From NCBI GenBank assembly GCA_003508565.1, contig DNUI01000279.1, positions 1 through 6,235 on the forward strand: 6,235 nucleotides of DNA. The letters are read 5' to 3'. The notes below the pieces were generated by a model. The model was given only the letters and a program-made list of their open reading frames with translations, had not been told where the DNA came from and did no database searches. Shown here in pieces: positions 4,576-6,235 of the stretch (within the stretch, counting starts at the first letter, position 1; every line of letters starts with the position of its first letter). The stretch comes from Syntrophaceae bacterium. GTDB taxonomy: Bacteria; Desulfobacterota; Syntrophia; Syntrophales; UBA2185. The translations under genes and the position numbers were made by a program.

Positions 4576-6235
4576 TTAATTATCGGAATCACCGCGCTGC
4601 AACAGATCCAGTAACCGCTGGGGATCTATGGGCCGGGATAACGATCCCTTAATGCCCAATGCAATATACTGTTCTTGATTCACGCTCGCTACGTCCTCTG
4701 AAAGGAGCAAGACAGGTGTATACATATATCGGATGTCGCTTCTCAACTTCTTCACCGCTTCAGTCCATTCAGGAAAAGTATTCACGAGCATCAGGTCGAT
4801 GTGTTCTTTTTTAGCAGCTTCAATAATATCATCTCCGGAAGTGCTTATTACTTCGTAACCTTCGGGCTCGAGGATCGTTTGGATTATAATGCTATCCTCC
4901 CTGGAGATATTCAATAAGAGAACCCTGGCCCTCGGATTTGCTACCTGTTTTTTAAACGCACCCCCTATATATTTATAGGGTATTTTCATTATCACTTCGT
5001 CCACGGTAGTTGTACCATTCTCAACCATTGCCCATGCATTTTCAAAAAGAGTTATCACTCCTGATTCCCTGGCAGCATCCCAGAGCTCATCCCCTGCCAC
5101 ATTCTTTGCGATCAATCTTCTGAGTCGGGTGTCCATGTTCAGGAATTCATAGATCCCGATCTGGCCCCGATATCCCGTATACTGACAGGACGGGCACCCC
5201 TTGCCTTTATAGTAGGCCTTGAGGGACGGAAAGTTGTTCCTCATGAGTATATCGGGCGGATCGGTTTTGCTCTTGCACTCAGGACAGATTCGTCGAACCA
5301 GTCTCTGGGCAAGTATACCCGTGACAGCTGAGCTCACAAGATACGCATCCAATCCAATATCCAGGAGCCTGGTGATTGTGGCCACCGTGTCGTTGGTGTG
5401 AACAGTGCTCAGGACAAGATGCCCCGTCAAGGCCGACCTTACGGCAATCTCCGCAGTTTCAAGATCCCGTATTTCGCCCACCATGATGATATCGGGATCC
5501 TGTCTCAAGACGGAACGAAGGATTGCAGGGAATGTCATATTCGTTGCCTCGTTCACACCTACCTGGGTTATGCCGGCGAGACGGTATTCAACCGGGTCTT
5601 CAATGGTGAAGATGCTTTCCGTCTCCGTCTTCATTTGATGCAACAGGCTGTAAAGCGTTGTCGTTTTCCCGCTCCCGGTAGGACCGGTAACAAGAATCAT
5701 CCCCTGAGGTTGGCTTGCAAGATGAATGAGTGGAGTGAGAATCCGCTCTGGAACCCCAAGTTTGCTGAGGGGAATCAATCCGGACGCTTGATCCAGCAAC
5801 CGTATAACAATGTTCTCACCATGAATGGACGGCAGGGTGGATATCCTGAGATCGATATTCCTGTTTTCTAGACGCAGGGAACTCCTGCCATCTTGCGGTG
5901 TGCGCCTGTTCGTGATATCTAGATTGGATATGATTTTTATCCTCGATATAGCCGAGTCTTGAATGCGTTTCGGATATTTGAGCACATTTCGCAGCTCCCC
6001 GTCCACCCGGTACCGTACCTGGACAAACTTTTCATGTGGTTCCACATGTATATCGCTAGCTCTGGACTTTACCGCATCAACAATGATCATAGTCACAAGT
6101 TTAACGATAGGTGGGGCCTCGCTGAGCTTATAGAGCGACTGAATATTGACTTCTGTCCCCTCGTCTGCTGTTTCTTTCACAAACTCTACTTCATCATATT
6201 GCGGAATCTCTTTCAGAAGGTCCCATGACGGCTCA
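4576..6235 (-). CDS. GspE/PilB-family type II secretion / type IV pilus assembly ATPase with C-terminal pseudoreceiver domain, 5'-partial
   Basis: A cytoplasmic hexameric ATPase that powers assembly of a type II secretion pseudopilus or type IV pilus. The frame stays open to the window edge, with 552 visible residues counted from 6234. The GTG at 6178-6180 is internal: 18 in-frame residues precede it (EPSWDLLKEIPQYDEVEF), a GspE-like junction, and the N-terminal domain is cut off. Motifs: Walker A GPTGSGKT (184-191), Asp box TIEDPVEY (210-217), Walker B IIMVGEIRD (249-257), His box GHLVLSTVHTND (271-282), and a zinc tetracysteine CPEC (317-320) ... CPSC (347-350). The ATPase core ends near residue 423. 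Residues 435-545 (4600-4932) form a receiver-like fold (RVLLLN ... DLMLVN ... PVLLLS ... GSLSRPI) whose phosphate-accepting Asp is N485, whose first acidic pair is N442-I443, and whose conserved Lys is R534. It is probably not phosphorylated. No other secretion or pilus gene is in view, so GspE versus PilB cannot be decided. Confidence 0.94.
   Translation of the reverse strand, partial: EPSWDLLKEIPQYDEVEFVKETADEGTEVNIQSLYKLSEAPPIVKLVTMIIVDAVKSRASDIHVEPHEKFVQVRYRVDGELRNVLKYPKRIQDSAISRIKIISNLDITNRRTPQDGRSSLRLENRNIDLRISTLPSIHGENIVIRLLDQASGLIPLSKLGVPERILTPLIHLASQPQGMILVTGPTGSGKTTTLYSLLHQMKTETESIFTIEDPVEYRLAGITQVGVNEATNMTFPAILRSVLRQDPDIIMVGEIRDLETAEIAVRSALTGHLVLSTVHTNDTVATITRLLDIGLDAYLVSSAVTGILAQRLVRRICPECKSKTDPPDILMRNNFPSLKAYYKGKGCPSCQYTGYRGQIGIYEFLNMDTRLRRLIAKNVAGDELWDAARESGVITLFENAWAMVENGTTTVDEVIMKIPYKYIGGAFKKQVANPRARVLLLNISREDSIIIQTILEPEGYEVISTSGDDIIEAAKKEHIDLMLVNTFPEWTEAVKKLRSDIRYMYTPVLLLSEDVASVNQEQYIALGIKGSLSRPIDPQRLLDLLQRGDSDN

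Noticed and set aside
4576..6180. GTG at 6178-6180 as the start of the GspE/PilB ATPase
   Set aside because: No stop lies between it and the window edge, and the 18 upstream residues read as GspE/PilB N-terminal linker. The true start lies outside.

Overview
The window holds four protein-coding genes in two convergent pairs, with one 505 bp divergent intergenic region in the middle. No rRNA, tRNA, CRISPR array, insertion sequence or integrase was seen. Gene content suggests a Gram-negative anaerobe of the Desulfobacterota type (Syntrophus/Syntrophorhabdus-like). The reasons are a CBS-domain regulated family II pyrophosphatase, a large DmdC-like acyl-CoA dehydrogenase and a GspE/PilB secretion/pilus ATPase, in DNA of roughly even base composition. 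That placement is inference; no phylogenetic marker is present.

Layout: (1) 1-1502 (+) is a family II inorganic pyrophosphatase with a CBS-DRTGG-CBS regulatory insert, cut at its 5' end by the window edge. (2) 1503-1645 is a convergent spacer with several short hairpins. (3) 1646-2143 (-) is a small cytoplasmic cyclophilin-type peptidyl-prolyl isomerase. (4) 2144-2648 is the divergent region. It holds a perfect 11 bp hairpin of the ATTCCC-N8-GGGAAT type (2318-2343), a 7 bp inverted repeat (2395-2413) and a strong Rho-independent terminator (2559-2598) only about 50 bp upstream of the next start codon. (5) 2649-4514 (+) is a 621-residue acyl-CoA dehydrogenase. (6) 4515-4575 is a short convergent spacer. 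(7) 4576-6235 (-) is a GspE/PilB-family ATPase, cut at its N-terminus by the window edge, with a C-terminal receiver-like domain that has lost the usual phosphorylation residues.

The genes do not form one operon and no joint pathway can be read from the window. A loose metabolic link is possible: acyl-CoA synthetases release pyrophosphate when they activate acids, the pyrophosphatase removes it, and the dehydrogenase oxidises the acyl-CoA. The cyclophilin and the ATPase look unrelated to this. The points most worth a second look are the ATPase-pseudoreceiver fusion, the terminator-bearing leader before the dehydrogenase, and the dRS3-like hairpin. I found no evidence for a wholly new system.
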